From Piscirickettsiaceae bacterium (GTDB lineage Bacteria > Pseudomonadota > Gammaproteobacteria > Thiomicrospirales > Thiomicrospiraceae): a DNA stretch of 7,421 bases. The notes under the pieces are model-generated. The model had not been told where the DNA came from. It saw nothing but the letters and a program-made list of their open reading frames with translations, and did no database searches. Below are positions 5,976-7,421 of this stretch, piece after piece (position 1 is the stretch's first letter; every line of letters starts with the position of its first letter). The position numbers and the translations under genes are program-made. The DNA lies in the NCBI GenBank assembly GCA_027019045.1, contig JALUXI010000238.1:1-7421 (forward strand), given 5' to 3'.

Positions 5976-6980
5976 ATGGAACAACAAAAAATGATTAACT
6001 TTATGGGGCAACGGAAGATCGCTTCCATTATTTCAACCATTTTGGTGATTGGCTCTCTGTTTGGATTATTTGTCAAAGGGTTGAACCTTGGGATAGATTT
6101 CACAGGCGGGACGATTATTGAGCTAAATTATGATCGGCCTGCAGATGTGGACAAAATTCGTACGGTTTTGCAAAAGACAGGTTTTGATTCCGCTACTGTG
6201 CAGAATTTTGGTTCGGCAGAAGATGTGTTAATTCGTATTGCCCCTCAAGAAGGAATGAATTCGGCACAAATCAGCAATAAGGTGTTGGATGCTTTGCGAG
6301 CAGAAACACAAGGCAAAATTGATGTACGACGGGTTGAGTTTGTCGGCCCACAAGTGGGGGAAGAGCTGACCCAAGATGGGGCTTTGGCGGTGATTTATGC
6401 TTTGATTGGTATCCTGATTTATGTTGCCTTGCGGTTTGAATTCCGTTTTGCGGTGGGGTCGGTGGCTGCTTTGGTGCATGATGTTATCATCACTTTGGGT
6501 GTCTTCTCATGGTTTCAGATTCAGTTTGATTTGACCGTATTGGCAGCGATTCTAGCGGTGATCGGTTATTCCTTGAACGATACCATCGTGGTCTTTGACC
6601 GTGTGCGGGAAAACTTCCGTACCCTACGAGAAGGCTCGCCCGTTGAGGTGACCAATATTGCGGTCAACCAGATGCTGTCTCGAACCATTATGACCTCTTT
6701 AACCACATTGGTGGTATTGTTGGCACTGTTCTTTTTGGGCGGTGAAATTATTCATGGCTTTGCCTTGGCATTGATTGTCGGGATTGTGGTGGGAACCTAC
6801 TCTTCTACCTACATCGCCAGTGCTATCGCCTTGGCATTGGGGGTCTCTAAAGCCGATTTGATGAAGCCTGAAAAAACTGGCCCCAGTGCAGAAGAAGCCG
6901 AAGCGGAGCTACAAAGAGCTTTCTTAGAGGCAGAAGCCAGAAGAGAAGCTAGATTGGCAGAAAAAGCATCTAAAAGTTAA
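5976..6980 (+). CDS. secF: Protein translocase subunit SecF
   Basis: SecF is the membrane partner of SecD and shares the six-span RND-like fold. The 334-residue protein has a first span near 14-34 and the signature GLNLGIDFTGGTIIEL (35-50), then a periplasmic domain with VQNFGSAEDVLIRI (75-88). EFVGPQVGEEL (121-131) precedes spans between about 135 and 290. GYSLNDTIVVFDRVRENFR (197-215) is the SecF counterpart of the SecD proton-path motif, and NQMLSRTIMTSLTTL (231-245) is a further conserved block. The C-terminal tail (303-334) is rich in Glu, Ala and Arg and probably forms a cytoplasmic helix. The ATG has AGGAG at 5965-5969 overlapping the secD stop, so secD and secF form one transcription and translation unit. 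A strong hairpin follows 7 bp after the stop. Confidence 0.98.
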   Translation: MEQQKMINFMGQRKIASIISTILVIGSLFGLFVKGLNLGIDFTGGTIIELNYDRPADVDKIRTVLQKTGFDSATVQNFGSAEDVLIRIAPQEGMNSAQISNKVLDALRAETQGKIDVRRVEFVGPQVGEELTQDGALAVIYALIGILIYVALRFEFRFAVGSVAALVHDVIITLGVFSWFQIQFDLTVLAAILAVIGYSLNDTIVVFDRVRENFRTLREGSPVEVTNIAVNQMLSRTIMTSLTTLVVLLALFFLGGEIIHGFALALIVGIVVGTYSSTYIASAIALALGVSKADLMKPEKTGPSAEEAEAELQRAFLEAEARREARLAEKASKS

Positions 6981-6987
6981 AAGGTTT

Positions 6988-7047
6988 CCAAAATCCCCAG
7001 TCCTGCACGCTTTTTTCAGGTGCAGGACTGGGGATTTTGGTATTTTT
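6988..7047 (+). terminator. Rho-independent terminator of the sec operon (21-bp perfect stem)
   Basis: The arms 6988-7008 and 7020-7040 are perfect reverse complements over 21 bp, beginning CCAAAATCCCCAGTCC, with an 11-base loop (GCTTTTTTCAG). The run TATTTTTT at 7041-7048 follows the right arm directly. Stem, G+C content and T-run make a strong intrinsic terminator for transcription leaving secF. The stem is longer than most terminators and could also serve as a repeat or binding site. It ends 12 bases before the prfC start. Confidence 0.9.
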
Positions 7048-7059
7048 TGGGAAAAATTC

Positions 7060-7421
7060 ATGTCTTTGATTCTAGAAAAAAATAAACGGCGTACTTTCGC
7101 CATTATTTCCCATCCTGATGCGGGGAAAACCACCGTGACGGAAAAACTGTTGCTCTATGGTGGGGCGATTCAGTTGGCGGGGGCGGTGAAGAGTCGGAAA
7201 ACCGACCGTCATGCCACTTCAGACTGGATGAAGATGGAGCAGGAGCGGGGAATTTCGGTCGCTTCGTCGGTGATGCAGTTTCCTTATAAGGATGTGATTA
7301 TTAACCTGCTTGATACCCCAGGGCATGAGGATTTTTCTGAAGATACTTATCGAACACTGACGGCTGTGGATTCTGCTTTGATGGTCATTGATGTGGCCAA
7401 AGGGGTGGAGGAGCGGACGAT
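7060..7421 (+). CDS. prfC: Peptide chain release factor 3 (RF3), N-terminal part (3' truncated by window)
   Basis: RF3 is a translational GTPase that removes RF1 and RF2 from the ribosome after peptide release. The window contains the first 120 residues, the start of the G domain. The N-terminal RRTFAIISHPDAGKTTVTEKLL (10-31) includes the P-loop HPDAGKTT (18-25). RHATSDWMKMEQERGISV (50-67) carries switch I, and LLDTPGHEDFSEDTYRTL (83-100) holds the G3 motif DTPGH at 85-89. HATSDWMxMExxRGIS and SEDTYRTLTAVDSALMVID distinguish RF3 from EF-G and other GTPases. The ATG follows GGGA at 7048-7051, a weak ribosome binding site. It lies just after the sec terminator, and no promoter is visible in the 12 bases between the T-run and the start. 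Confidence 0.97.
   Translation, partial: MSLILEKNKRRTFAIISHPDAGKTTVTEKLLLYGGAIQLAGAVKSRKTDRHATSDWMKMEQERGISVASSVMQFPYKDVIINLLDTPGHEDFSEDTYRTLTAVDSALMVIDVAKGVEERT

Noticed and set aside
1..7421. A larger undescribed defence or mobile system
   Set aside because: Every open frame with coding character belongs to a known family. There are no transposase, integrase, phage or CRISPR signals and no tandem repeats, and no duplicated insertion borders were found around the TA modules by eye.

Overview
This window looks like chromosomal DNA from a gammaproteobacterium of moderate G+C content. QueA, Tgt, SecD, SecF and RF3 all read like the Escherichia coli family members, and the order queA-tgt-yajC-secD-secF is the arrangement known from many gammaproteobacteria. 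I cannot name the genus from the sequence alone. All supported genes lie on the + strand, and no stretch over 300 bases lacks a gene.

Layout: (1) Positions 1-147 hold the 3' end of a small thioredoxin-fold gene. (2) Positions 161-194 form a 14-bp near-perfect palindrome in front of a two-gene type II toxin-antitoxin (TA) module at 222-756 (addiction-module antitoxin plus RelE/ParE toxin). (3) queA (831-1898) and tgt (1908-3020) are 9 bp apart and supply two steps of queuosine modification of tRNA. (4) A second, unrelated TA module (RelB/DinJ-type antitoxin and YafQ-type RNase toxin, 3078-3599) sits between tgt and yajC, where the conserved cluster normally has no toxin genes. (5) yajC (3670-3999), secD (4083-5966) and secF (5976-6980) encode the SecDF-YajC auxiliary complex of the Sec translocon. 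A terminator-like hairpin lies between yajC and secD, and secD-secF are tightly coupled. (6) A 21-bp perfect inverted repeat followed by a T-run ends the sec operon, and prfC (peptide release factor 3) begins 12 bases after the T-run and leaves the window.

How the genes relate: QueA and Tgt act in sequence on the wobble base of GUN-anticodon tRNAs. SecD, SecF and YajC act together on protein export in the inner membrane. The TA modules are self-contained accessory pairs that bracket queA-tgt and have no evident biochemical link to it. The core genes are conventional, and I see no clear sign of an undescribed system. The most interesting points are the two TA modules placed in a housekeeping cluster, their palindromic upstream sites, the in-frame stop/start junction of the second module, and the strong hairpin immediately before prfC.
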